Source: Clavaria fumosa (taxonomy: Eukaryota > Basidiomycota > Agaricomycetes > Agaricales > Clavariaceae). From it: 64,000 bases of DNA. The stretch covers positions 992,001 through 1,056,000 of the forward strand of contig OX637804.1 of the NCBI GenBank assembly GCA_951802425.1, in the 5' to 3' direction. Within the stretch, counting starts at the first letter, position 1; the number at the start of each line of letters is the position of its first letter. Below, in pieces: positions 43,590 to 53,530 of this stretch. Both the position numbers and the translations under genes were made by a program. The notes below the pieces were generated by a model, which had not been told where the DNA came from, made no database searches, and worked only from the letters and a program-made list of their open reading frames with translations.

Positions 43590-43935
43590 AGTCACACACA
43601 CACAAACCCCATATCGCTTGCGCACGGCGGAGGGTTTGCAGCTCTGGTAAAGGCTGGATGGCCGAGGGAATGCGGGAGGCCAGTAGCTGCCGATTGCATG
43701 CACGCAGAAAGGGAATGACGAACTACAGCAAGAGAACGGGACGCGCAGAGTGAGGGTAAAGGGTGAGTGAATTCCTAAAGCTACCAGCTTCCGGTTGAAT
43801 GTACGAGTTGTATTACAGGAAAGGGAGTGGGACGGGCTGGGTGAGTAAAGGGTGACAAGGAAAGTGTCGGCGCATGCTTCAGCGAGGGAAAGGTTTGTAA
43901 AACGTTCCACCATTGAGTTGATGAAGTCGTTCCAG
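43590..43935. repeat. Doubled inter-gene block
   Basis: Begins with the CA run and GCACGGCGGAGGGTTTGCAG. It then contains two successive versions of the AGGGTAAAGGGTGA...AAAGCTACCAGCTTCC segment, a local tandem duplication of the block seen once elsewhere. No gene assigned. Confidence 0.45.
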
Positions 43936-43944
43936 CATTACTGT

Positions 43945-44745
43945 AATTATCTTTCCAGTCACAGCCACTACTCAATGACACAACAAGAGACCACGCAACA
44001 AGAGTGATATCCCCCAGGCATCGGTTATGCGGATTTGCAACACCCCGTACTCGACAGAATTGATACCCTGAATCTCGAGCGCCTGAATGGACAAGTTGGC
44101 GATGTTGAACAACCATGTGGACGTACTGTGGGATTTAGCCATGAAACAATCTTGGACGATACCTCGTTACCCTCCCTTCTGGCCGTCGCGAGTCACGATC
44201 AACCACCTTTCCCACAGGCACGTTCTCGACCATTACTCTCAAGCAAGTGCGACTCATTCTTTGAGTTTCCACAACATACTAATCAACTCAACAGCCCAAA
44301 CTTAGTCGTCGCGCCCGGCATCGTTCTTTCCCCCAACATCCACGAGTTCGCCTTATCCTCTTCTCGTTCTCTGGTTGCTGGCACTCGTTGTGGGAGTTAT
44401 GTCCTCCCTGCTCGCCTTCAGTCTCATAATCGTGCTTTGTCAGAAGTGTAGAAGTTTAGCACTACCACTTTCAAAAAATGTTACCTCTCGTACCCACTCT
44501 GACAATTCAACATTCACCAGATCCGAGCCTACAGGAGGTCCACAAGGCACCCATTGATCGTGCGGTCCTGCTTGCGACCGGGGCTGACAGAGGACAGGAA
44601 GGCCATTGCTGCTGTCAACAATATGTTTGCCGAGGACCCGTCGACACAGTCTAAGGGAAGGTAGAACACGACATTGCCACCATATGCGGCGTGGATGAAG
44701 AGTGTTGTGTTGTATGTTCGAGATCTTGTGGACGTTTTGAATTAG
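43945..44745 (+). pseudogene. Old, strongly decayed family member
   Basis: Pieces of every exon occur in order: an ectodomain scrap (GGCATCGGTTATGCGGATTT then GCAACACC, 44018-44044), and exon 2 (CCACCTTTCCCACAGGCACG, about 44200). The intron 2 and exon 3 start AACAGCCCAAACTTAGTCGT follows (44291), then a membrane-helix frame VVGVMSSLLAFSLIIVLCQK. Last come tail codons LTEDRKAIAAVNNMF and LPPYAA with a decayed PPxY (about 44590-44690). The tail helix resembles T1 more than type A. Frames do not join. Confidence 0.6.
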
Positions 44746-45049
44746 GTCATCGTTATGATTACGCCATTCTTTCCATTCCGACGACCAAGTTTAGAGACGC
44801 GGCTGCAGTACATGTACACGGGAGCACGGTCCAGCACGAGAATACCATCAAGCCTCCGTTAGCCCGCTCCCCACCAGCATTGCTCCGCATCTGGATGCAA
44901 GGTCGCCTTTGCTTGGGCTGTGTACTCTGTTCAGTCATGAATCGCTTCCTTCTCGCTAGCGCGCTTCTGAATCAAGGCGTCAATTTATAGGACAATGGAA
45001 CCATGATGATAGATATTCACCAAAATGACTGCGAAACCCGGACTGCTTC
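44746..45049. other. Unassigned stretch before T11
   Basis: One 99-codon frame (start 44691) overlaps it but has no recognisable domain. Nothing repeated elsewhere in the window. Confidence 0.35.
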
Positions 45050-45409
45050 ACAGCATAGAACGCCAGCCGCACATGATAGCTTAAAGTTATCAATCCGGTC
45101 AAAAGGTCGCCTTTTTATATCTGGTCGTCAGAACGGCGTCGACAAACGTTCGACTGACTATGAAATGCCGTCTGCGCTCTCAAGGTGTGCATCACAGTTG
45201 CAGAGAAAGAGAACAACACCCTGAACGTAGAGCGGGAGAGAGGCTGTCGGCGATACCCGAGCCACCATCCTGGGACTATGCTGGGATAGTGCGGAGGTAG
45301 CCGCGACCCAGATCTCGGATCGAGATTTCCCGCCATGCCCACGCGGTGGTGATAACGAGGTGACGAGATACGGCTTTGCGGGGAACGCTCTTCTCTCCTG
45401 ACGGCGACG
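45050..45409 (+). promoter_or_regulatory. Conserved upstream block of T11
   Basis: TATATC box at 45116-45121 in AAAAGGTCGCCTTTTTATATC, 294 bp before the start. Complete block. Confidence 0.6.
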
Positions 45410-46841
45410 ATGCACTCGCGGCGCGCAGCTCTGGCGATGTTTGCTGTTGCGATGTTAGCGACAGTTGCAAAGCCATTGGGACCACCAACCACTGGGTGGC
45501 TGTACACCGCTGAGGAAGGTCTATTTGTCTTTCCACTTACAGCAGCGCAATGCGAGCCGTTCTACATTTTTTACAACACGATGACTGGATTTTCCCTTGA
45601 CTTGAATGATACAAAAAACGACACTCTTCTTTCCTTTAGTATCCCTTCAGGTATCGGTTACGTGGAGTGGATTTGCAACATTCCCGGCGGTCACACATCC
45701 GTTTCATTGTTGGAATTTAATTATTACGTCCAATTCGGGTTGTCGTCGGATTGCTTGGGGGATATCACAACAACCTATTCCCTTCTAACATACAGTACAG
45801 CCGCATTTGCATTCTTCACTCAGCCCTTACTGTATACGGGTCCTTACCCCAGTTCCCCGCCTCCGCCTCCCCCTCCGCCTCCGCCTCCCCCTCCTCCCCC
45901 AACACTTACCCGCACTTTGTATGTCCCCTTTCCCGTCCGCTGCGTGTCCTGACACAATGGTTATCAGACCCACCACCAGCTTTCCCACAGGCACATTTGC
46001 AACCATTACTCTTAAGTATGACTCGTTCTTTGAGTTTCCACACAACATACTAATCGACGCAATAGCCCAAATCTCGCCGTCGTGTTGACAACAACCTCAA
46101 CAACCTCAACCTCTTCAACATCGTCCACAACGTCTATGAGCTTGCCATTGCCCCCACCATTGCCCCCACCCTCATTAATGACTTCTCCCCCAATGCCTTC
46201 TCCTAAACCAAATAGTGGCCCTGTTGCTGGTGGGGTCGTCGGCGCAGTGGTCTTCATTCTAATCACCGTCGCTCTCGTGCTCTGGTGGAGGCATAGACGA
46301 TCGGTTTTAGCAAGAGCATCCTCTCCCATCGATCCTCAACCCTCATCTATCTCAGGATTGGCGACAGGCGAATTGGGGCCTACGGACCCCTCATCACTTT
46401 CTGGTTCATTCATGACATATGCCTATACATGCCCTCATCTTACCTCAATCATATCAGGACGATTTTTAGACACGGAATTCCTTGGCGGCACGCCGCAATA
46501 CTCATTTGACCCTTACAATCACGGGACTGAGCCCACGTCTGACAATCTCATTGTGGTTCCGGTGACAGGCAATCCTGCAGCCCTTGTAGACCCCATAGGT
46601 AAAGTGTCTTTTCCATTACATAGCATCTCAGCGTGAGACGCTGAAGGCATCAGCACAACCCCTTGTAGCACTATCCCCTGCAGATATTGAGAGTGCGACT
46701 GGCATGCCGCCAGCGGCCTTGTCCACGCAACAAGCATATAATAACTCGTCAATAAGTGAGTCCAGGGTGCTTGTAATTTCTTGCAATCTGTTCAACTGCG
46801 GCAGCTACGGCTGGTGGAGCTGTCGGATCTGGCAACGTTAA
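45410..46841 (+). CDS. T11: family membrane protein, poly-Pro stalk and swapped type-B tail
   Basis: Exons 45410-45918, 45968-46015, 46066-46403, 46458-46598 and 46669-46841 sum to 402 aa. Signal peptide ALAMFAVAMLATVA. Ectodomain of the T11-T14 subgroup: LTAAQCEPFYIFYN, MTGFSLDLNDTK, GIGYVEWICNIPGG and SSDCLGDITTTYS. Exon 1 ends with an uninterrupted run of 15 Pro. Helix GGVVGAVVFILITVALVLWW is followed by RHRR. Exon 4 is type A (TEFLGGTPQYSFDPYNHG, VPVTGNPAALVDP). Intron 4 then changes from type-A sequence to the T5/T6 sequence (CAACCCCTTGTAG), so exon 5 is type B (ALSPADIESATGMPPAALS) and the PPxY end is lost. Intron 3 has an unusual GTTCAT donor. Confidence 0.75.
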
Positions 46842-47340
46842 CGTATCTAACGTCTTCAACATCACTGCGTACAACGTACTTCATCGTGAGCTTGGGTGAA
46901 TCTATATTTGCAGCCTCGGCCTGACTTGCCGAATAGCACAACCTGATCCCTCCTCTTCTCTGCCGCACCTGCCAGAAATCCTGTCCACAACGGCTCCGCA
47001 AGCCTCCGGATAATGGGCACCCCCCGCTTTGGCCTCGCGCCCCGCGAACTACTACTTCAGCTGCCATACTCCAAGTCCCCGGATGTCCCGACTAACGCCG
47101 TATCAGAGACGTTGCTACTGTATGCAATGCCGCTGTTCTATCAGCCCATGAGGCGCTAGACTCGAGGGTTACCTTTTAAGCTCAACGCGGTTTTGGGGGC
47201 CATCTCACATGTGCGCGGAAGGCAATCTGCTCGTCCAAGGCTCCATGGGCATCACTTGATTGGACTTGACCTTGTCGCTGCCACCGTGTACAGGATGAAT
47301 ACGTCCTTGAATTTTCTGTCATACACAGCATGACAAGGGC
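46842..47340 (+). pseudogene. Relic of type-B 3' end plus type-A tail behind T11
   Basis: Continues the sequence found after T5 and T6: GGTGAATCTATATTTGCAGC, CACCCCCCGCTTTGGCCTCG, then the decayed tail to GTACAGGATGAATACGTCCT. Confidence 0.6.
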
Positions 47341-47479
47341 TTGCGTTTGCATATGGGTGGTGGTTTCCTGCTTGCATTGTATACCGTCAATTCTTCGTGT
47401 CACTTGGTAGGAATTCCATGTTTACCTGGGATTCGGGCATTGGTAGTTAATTAGTTCAAGGGTGTTACAAAGGAAATTC
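47341..47479. other. Short linker between relic and U3
   Basis: Matches the segment after the 37.0-kb relic (GGTAGGAATTCCATGTTTAC, GGCATTGGTAGTTA). No gene. Confidence 0.5.
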
Positions 47480-47720
47480 TTGCATACGGTAACCTAGGAG
47501 TATGACAGCATTCCTGCAAACCTCATCCCTGCGGGCTTTTGCCTACGTGCTCGCATGAGCCGCCTCCGTCGCTTTTTGCCATTGTTGCCAATTGTCGATG
47601 TCATTGCCGCAGGCTGAGGCCCCTTCTCAACGCTTCCAGCAGGAGCAGTGATAGTGGGGGGCTCTCGTGCCATCATTGCTCGGCGGGATGTCAGCCCGTC
47701 TTCGTTCTGGCCGGCGCTCA
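47480..47720. repeat. Repeat U3, copy 2
   Basis: Same as 37490-37680, extended. The minus strand is open for 75 codons with EPPTITAPAGSVEKGPQ and a basic run KKRRRRLMRARRQK. The open frame is not kept in copy 3, so coding status is doubtful. Confidence 0.5.
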
Positions 47721-48017
47721 CGTCTGAGGTCCATTCCGGGTGGGGCGGCGAGGAAGCGGGAGACTCTGGATATCACGTGTGGGCCTTGGGATGGAGGAAT
47801 TGTGGGACTGCCGGAATGATCTGGCGATCACCGTCATCGATCGATGGCCCCGCGGCTTGAACATCGAGCGGGAGAGATGCCTTCTTCATGTTAGGACTAT
47901 GGCTGAGATAGTGCGAAGGTAACTACCGCCCAGACCCAGGGGACGTCTCCCAACCCAAATATCAGTTCAGTCTATGCGAGACCTGTCGGACTAGAAATGA
48001 CGTCACTAAGAATGACA
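47721..48017. other. Unassigned stretch with a promoter-like scrap
   Basis: AACATCGAGCGGGAGAGATG at 47860 recalls the family upstream block; the rest is unassigned. A perfect TGACGTCA lies at 47998-48005. Confidence 0.4.
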
Positions 48018-48026
48018 TTAGATCAG

Positions 48027-48141
48027 AGCCAAGACAGCCAAGACAGCCAAGAGAGTCAAGAGAGTCAAGAGAGTCAAGCCAAGGTATGACGTTAAATTGA
48101 AGTACAAGCGAAGACAGCCGAGACAGCCGAGACAGCCAAGG
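48027..48141 (+). repeat. Decamer minisatellite in two arrays
   Basis: Ten-base units of the types AAGACAGCC, GAGAGTCAA and GAGACAGCC repeat at 48027-48083 and again at 48109-48141, separated by 25 bp. A TGACGTCA palindrome lies on each side (47998-48005, 48163-48170). Confidence 0.85.
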
Positions 48142-48179
48142 GTCAATGCAAATATGAAGATATGACGTCACATTGATTG

Positions 48180-48460
48180 AACGATGAACACTCGCGTGAT
48201 CACTTGGAGGCGTGCCCTGTAATCAAGTGCTTACCCTGTAGCTGGTGTGAGGTAGGTGTCCTACATCTGATTAACTGATGCCGCACCAAAGACGTCGCTA
48301 TCGCATGTAATGTAGTTGTTTCAGCAAGACTCAAGGGGATCCCTCTCACATCTGTGCGGGAGGCCGTCTGCTCCTCCAAGCCCCCGTGGGCGTCACTTGA
48401 TTGGGAATTTGTAGCTAGTTACTTCAAGGGCGATAAATTGCATACAGTAGCAAATCTGAT
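48180..48460 (+). pseudogene. Scrap of family tail
   Basis: GATGCCGCACCAAAGACGTC (48278) and GCGGGAGGCCGTCTGCTCC fit the decayed tail seen after T5, T6 and T11. The first 100 bases hold nothing I recognise. Confidence 0.4.
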
Positions 48461-48469
48461 TGAGTTTAG

Positions 48470-48620
48470 GAGAGCGACGGTGTTCCTGAAAACCTCGCCC
48501 CCGCAGACCTTCGCCTACGCGCTCGCGTGAGCCGTCGCTTGTCGCCGTCGCCGACGATGTCGTTGATGTCGTCGCAGGTGCTCACTTCCGGGGTCCCTTC
48601 ACCACGCTTCCAGCTGGGGC
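48470..48620. repeat. Repeat U3, copy 3 (diverged)
   Basis: TGTTCCTGAAAACCTCGCCC and GCAGACCTTCGCCTACGCGC correspond to the other U3 copies. Confidence 0.5.
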
Positions 48621-48679
48621 GGCGACAGTGGGGGGGCTCTAGATGCCCAGTGGCCCTGCGAGTAAGGGAAGACTTGGGT

Positions 48680-48960
48680 TAGAGAGGCCGAATACTATAT
48701 AAGCAATTAACGCTGTACATAAAGTCAAAGAGGATGTTGGGCGGAGGTGAATTGCCCATGCCAGTCATGCGAGCATCAAAACATTGGACTAGAACTAGAC
48801 CAGCGGGAAGGTCTCAAGCGCACAGTGCGATGCGATTGGCTGATATGAGACCATTAAGCATTGGAGATGTCAGCAGGATCCAGGGCAAAATTAGGGATCT
48901 AGAAATCAACCACTTCGTGAGACGCCCGGACATAGTACATAATTACTATTTCATGTACTA
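48680..48960 (+). repeat. Repeat U2, longest copy
   Basis: Counterpart of 28901-29190. Here a frame of 75 codons (48734-48961) is open, with LGGGELPMPVMRASKHW, but it is closed in the other copies. No family recognised. Confidence 0.55.
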
Positions 48961-48999
48961 AAAGAAGATTGTGTCAACTCAGAGTTTTCGGTGCCTTAC

Positions 49000-49415
49000 T
49001 TAGCACCCCGTTCTGAACAGAATTGATACCCTGAACCTCGAGCCCCGGAATGGGTCTGTACAAATTAGCGATGTTGAACGTTGAACAACCGTGTGAATGT
49101 ACTGTGAGAGTTAGCCAGATTTTGCATGAAACAAATTCGAACGATACCTCGTTACTGTACCCTCACTTCTTTGGACTAAATGTGCCGCATCTTGAAGACA
49201 CATCGGCCCGTCGTGAGCCACGATATTTCGAGGGAAATCACTGCGGCGTTACGCGTTACGCCCCAGCATCCACACTCCTGTATTCGCTCGTGCAGACATT
49301 CGCGAGTGGCGCGCAGACGCCTGAGTCGACCCTCTTCGTGACGCGCTTGTCCCTCTTCATCATCATGGACCAGTTCGGCCAGCTCCGCGACGCGCTCACG
49401 TACCCACACCCACAC
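49000..49415 (-). pseudogene. HNH-nuclease-like gene relic, copy H7
   Basis: Minus strand: RERVAELAELVHDDEEG, LRRLRATRECLHERIQE, then SDFPRNIVAHDGPMCLQDAA and HLVQRSEG in one frame. It lacks the phase change seen in H3, but the core is altered (HLVQRSEG for HIIPRSKG) and the helical part is in a different frame. Confidence 0.55.
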
Positions 49416-49569
49416 CCACAAACCCCATATCGCCTACGCACGGCGGAAAGTTTTCAGCTCTGCCAAAGGCCGGGAATTCCTAACGTTCTGCCATTGGCGA
49501 GGCGAGTAGAAGAAGTCATCCCAGCATTGATGTAGCATCAGAGAAAGTTTGATCAACGCATTCGCCGCC
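49416..49569. repeat. Repeated block upstream of T12 (short form)
   Basis: GGCCGGGAATTCCTAACGTTC joins directly to the GATGTAGCATCAG part, so most of the block is deleted. Confidence 0.45.
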
Positions 49570-49825
49570 CACTAGTGCGCATAAGGTAGCTTAGGGTTAT
49601 CAATCCCATCAAAAGGTCGCCTTTTTATATCTGGTCCTCAAAACGGCGTCAATAAACGTTCGGCTTACCACGAAACCTGAACGTCGAGCGGGAGAGGGGC
49701 TGTCGGCTATACCCAAACTACCATCCTGGGACTATGCTGGGATAGCTCGGAGGTAACCGGATCAGCGGCTGGTGAAAACGAAATATCAGCTTTGTGGGGA
49801 ACGCTCTTCTCTCCCGACGGCGACA
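49570..49825 (+). promoter_or_regulatory. Conserved upstream block of T12
   Basis: TATATC box at 49626-49631, 200 bp before the start. The segment with the GATCCAAGG-like repeat is deleted. Confidence 0.55.
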
Positions 49826-51514
49826 ATGTACTCGCAATGGGCAGCTCTGGCGACATTTGCTGTTGCGATGTTAGCGACAGTTGCGAAGCCGTTGGCACCA
49901 CCAACCACTGGATGGGTGTACGCCGCTGAAGGAGGTCTACTGTCTTTCCACTCATAGCGGCGCAATGCGAGCCCTTCTACATTTTTTACAACACGATAAC
50001 TGGATTTTCCCTTCACTTCAATAATAAAGCAGGCGACATTCTTCTCTCCTTTGGTATCCCTGCAGGTATCGGTTATGTGGAGTGGATTTGCAACATTCCC
50101 GACAGTCACACTTTCGTTTCATTGGGATTCAATTATTACGTCCAATTTGGATCGTCGTCGGATTGCCTGGGGGATCTCAATACAACCTATTCTCTTTTAA
50201 CATACAGTACAACGGAATTTGCAGCCTTCACTCGGCCCGTTACCGGGATATTTAACCGCCCCGTTGCCCCAACAACTACCCAAACTTTGTTCGTCTCCTT
50301 TCCCGTTCGCTGCGTGTCCTGACCCAACGGTTATCAGACCCACCACCAGCTTTCCCACAGGCACGTTTGCAACCATCACTCTCAAGTACGACTCATTCTT
50401 TGAGTTTCCACACAACATACTAATTGACGCAATAGCCCAAATCTCGCCGTCGTGTTGACAACAACCTCAACAACCTCATCCTCCTCATCATCGTCCACAA
50501 CATCCATGAGCTCGCCATTGCCCCCGTCATTGCCCCTGCCCTCTCCTTCCCCAACGCCTTCTCCTCCCCCAACGCCTTCTCCTCCCCCAATGCCTTCTCC
50601 TAAACCAAATAGCGGCCCTGTTGCTGGAGGGGTCGTCGGCGCAGTGGCCTTCATTCTACTCATCGTCGCTCTCGTGCTCTGGCAGAGGCATAGACGTTCG
50701 GTTCTAGCAAGAGCATCCTCTTCCATCGATCCTCAACCCTCTATCTCAGGCTTGGCGACAAGCCAATTGGGGCCTACGGACCCCTCATCACCATTCCGGT
50801 TTTCTGGTGCGTTCATGAACATATGCCTATACATGTCCTCATCTAACCTCGATCATCTCAGGACGTTTTTCACGCGCGGGATTCCTTGGCGGCACACAGC
50901 AAGACCGTTTTGACCCTAACAGTCTCGGGACTGAGCCCACGTCCGACAATGTCATCATCGTTCCGGTGACAGGCAATCCTGCGGCCCTTGTAGACCCCAT
51001 AGGTAAAGTGTCTTTTCCATTATATAGCATCTCAGCGTGAGACGCTAAAGGCATCGCAAACGCGCGCTCCTCTCTAGTCGGCCAAAGGCCATCCCAAGGC
51101 ACCATCACACCCTTTGACGCAGAGCCTGCTCTTACATCACAACGGCCGCGGAAACCTTGGAATAATGGACACCCGACTTCCCAGCCCGGACCATCCCCAG
51201 ATTTGCCATCTCGACCTCCACCTACCGTCGTCGAGCAGCAGCCGCAATACACCCAGTCTTCGGGTACCCCTTCTGATGCAGCACCGGAGACATCACAGTC
51301 AGATGCAGTGCCGCTATCCCAGCAGCCCTCGACGAGAGAGACCCAGGAAGGACCCCTTGGTTTTACTGACGTTCTGGGAGTCATCTCACGCGCGCAGCTG
51401 AGCGAGACGGAGAGACTCGCTACCGTCCGTAACTTGCTTGTTTCGGACTCATCAGGACGACCTGATCTTGCAAGGCAAGACACAGTGTCTTCGCCACCAC
51501 CATATACTGAGTAA
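49826..51514 (+). pseudogene. T12: family member with a frameshift in the ectodomain
   Basis: Exons 49826-50288, 50338-50385, 50436-50806, 50862-51002 and 51078-51514. The signal peptide ALATFAVAMLATVA is intact. One base is missing near 49938 (CTACTGTC where T13 has CTACTTGTC), and the frame ends at a TAG 49957. Downstream everything matches T13: MTG/ITGFSLHF, GIGYVEWICNIPDS, SSDCLGDLNTTYS, a stalk with an 18-bp Ser/Pro/Thr repeat three times (50540-50600), helix GGVVGAVAFILLIVALVLW, and a type-A tail ending SSPPPYTE. It is a young pseudogene, or a sequence error at one base. Confidence 0.75.
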
Positions 51515-52015
51515 ACATGGCGTTGAGTTTTATGCGGTGTGAAGGAGATGCGAAGGCCTCATTGTTTTTAGGTGCTGTGGATTGTGGACATCAGGCAATT
51601 TGGTATCACTTGTTGTGTATCCACACTGGAATTTGGTTCTTTGCCTCTGGATTCCTTTACCCCTTCAGCCCAAGAGCCAAAGAAAATGTTATGGCAAGCC
51701 TCTACTGCTGAACTGTTTTGTTTTATTGTTTTGAGTGGATGAAATCTTATCAAAGTTGTCAAGCTCCGAGCAAATCATCTACAATTGGTGCAGTGTCCTT
51801 CCACATGCCTGTAAACATGTAGCAATAAATTTAACATTAACACAACCCACTTGTTCTGATCATCAGCTTGCTGAGAAACACAGTTCAAACACTACCGTTG
51901 TCCGCCGTCCGCAGACTTGCGAACCCAGACGTTGTAGATTGGGCGCGGTACGGTCTATCAATGCTTGTATCTACTATGTTAGTCTAGTGAAGTTCGCTCT
52001 ACGGTCTGCTCTACA
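51515..52015. repeat. Conserved 3' flank of T12
   Basis: Nearly identical for several hundred bases to the flank after T13 (GCGGTGTGAAGGAGATGCGA, AAAGAAAATGTTATGGCAAG), showing recent duplication of the whole T12/T13 unit. Confidence 0.65.
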
Positions 52016-52019
52016 AACG

Positions 52020-52560
52020 TGACCCGACCACCTCGACTCTGCAGCTCCTCAACGTGTTCGAGACGAAACCACAGCCGAGAAGCTCGGCACCGCCGTCCAA
52101 GCATTCGAAGGCACCCCTGCCTGATCTGTCCTCTTGTCCGCAGGCGAGCCCGTGACACTCCAGGCCCCGTCTCGGTCACTGCTGGCGGGCTGTCGTGGAG
52201 TAGCAAGCGCAGCGGCCCGACCCGTACTTAACACCTCTGACAACAAAGGGGTCGGAATGCGTGTGTCGATGCGTCGGACCAATTGAACACTATATTAGTA
52301 GAAATTTGAGCAAGAGCATTCCACCTCTCAACGCGGCAACTCACCTCCGGTTTGGATCCTGGTCCAATATCTGGACGTCCATCCGGTAGACTGCAGCCAG
52401 CTGGCGCGCAACGCTTCTATCAGCCTTCGGATTGACAAGACTGAAAGAAAGTATCATACACTCTGCACAAACGCCGTCTATCTATAAACGCTATGCAACA
52501 GAAGGACGATACAGACACGCACTGCGCAAAAGCCGTCTCCACCAACGCCAGGATCGTAAG
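52020..52560 (-). pseudogene. NF-X1/FAP1-type gene fragment, copy N5 (clearest 3' exons)
   Basis: The minus strand first shows the decayed exon that ends in FVQ. After an intron comes QLAAVYRMDVQILDQDPNRR (52420-52360) with a GTGAGT donor, then RRIDTRIPTPLLSEVLS (about 52275) and a Ser/Ala/Pro-rich C-terminus to 52049. These are the family's post-R3H signatures, and the intron positions look preserved. The R3H domain itself and all zinc fingers are missing, so this is a 3' fragment. Confidence 0.85.
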
Positions 52561-52564
52561 ACCG

Positions 52565-52905
52565 CAATGCATCAAGGTACAGCTTTGCGAGGAACGCCCT
52601 TCTCTTCTGACGGCGACGATGCGCTCGCGGTGCACAGCTCCGGCGTAGTTTGTTGTTGCGACTTTAGCGACAGTTGCGAAACCATTAGCTACCACCAGCA
52701 AGTGGGGGTGGCTGTTGGACCATGACTCTTTGGAATTATCTTTCTTAATCACAGCCACTCAATGCGAGCCATTCTATATTTTCCATAACACGACGATCAG
52801 AGATACCTTTGTCTTTTATGAATAAGAGACCACGCAACAAGAGCGATGCATCGGTTATGCGGAGTGGATTTGCAACACCCCGAATTCATGCCCTGAATCT
52901 CAAAT
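52565..52905 (+). pseudogene. Relic of family exon 1 with promoter end
   Basis: GGTACAGCTTTGCGAGGAACG, signal-like AAPA...LATVAKPL in broken frame, CACAGCCACTCAATGCGAGC (TATQCE) and GGAGTGGATTTGCAACA (EWICN) can be recognised; indels throughout. Parallels 22825-23165. Confidence 0.7.
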
Positions 52906-53270
52906 GCCAGAATGAGTCTGTACAAGTTGTGAATATTGAACAATCATGTGGATGTACTGTGGGATTTAGCCAGACAATGACATGAAACAGTCTTGAACGA
53001 TACCTCGTTGCCCTCACTTCTGAGAATTATGTGTACTACATCGCAATGAAGTCGTGAAGACACAATGGCTGTCGCAAGTCACGATATCTTGAGGGGAATC
53101 ACCGCGGCGTTGCGCCCAGCGTCCGCGATCCTACACTCGCTCGTGCAGACATTCGCCGGTGTCGCGCATGTGCTTGAGTCGACCTTCGTCACGCGCATGT
53201 CCCTCTTTAACGTCGTCGGCGTCGTCGACCAGTTCGGCCAGCTCCGCGACGCGCTCACGTACCCGGACAC
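52906..53270 (-). pseudogene. HNH-nuclease-like gene relic, copy H8
   Basis: Minus strand: RERVAELAELVDDADDV-like helix, then DSHCVFTT and, after the same one-base shift as in H3 and H5, LHCDVVHIILRSEG. The opposite strand of this copy has a long open frame resembling PEX13 (see rejected items). Confidence 0.55.
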
Positions 53271-53530
53271 ACATACACAAACCCATATCGCGTACGCACG
53301 GCGGAGGGTTGCAGCTCTGCTAAGAGCCGGATGGTCGAGTGATTTCCCAAAGCCATCAGCTTCCCATTTCACGCACGAGTTGTAAAATGACGAATAATAG
53401 CAAAGAGAGTGGGACGGGCTGAGTGAGGGTTAAGGGATGTCGGCGCAGGCTTCAGTGAGGGGAAGGTTTGTCAAACGTTCCACCATTGGTGAGGCGAGTT
53501 GAAGAAATTGTCCCAGCATTGATGTAGCAT
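53271..53530. repeat. Inter-gene block between two HNH relics
   Basis: The usual AGCCATCAGCTTCCCA...GATGTAGCATCA block, but no family gene follows; it ends at a second HNH relic. Confidence 0.45.

Noticed and set aside
43645..43720. tRNA-like text (GGCTGGATGGCCGAGGGAATGC)
   Set aside because: It has a D-arm-like start only; no anticodon stem or T-loop GGTTCGA is found, and other copies of the block diverge at these positions.
53065..53385. Plus-strand frame resembling the PEX13 middle region (LVQTFAGVAHVLESTF, FNVVGVVDQFGQLRDAL)
   Set aside because: The similarity is real to the eye, but the same bases on the minus strand read as a helical stretch continuous in order with an HNH-like core (DGHC, HCDAAHIIPRSKGNE) in several copies, and the plus frame has no PEX13 neighbours. 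I treat it as an antisense coincidence; a profile search of both strands would settle it.
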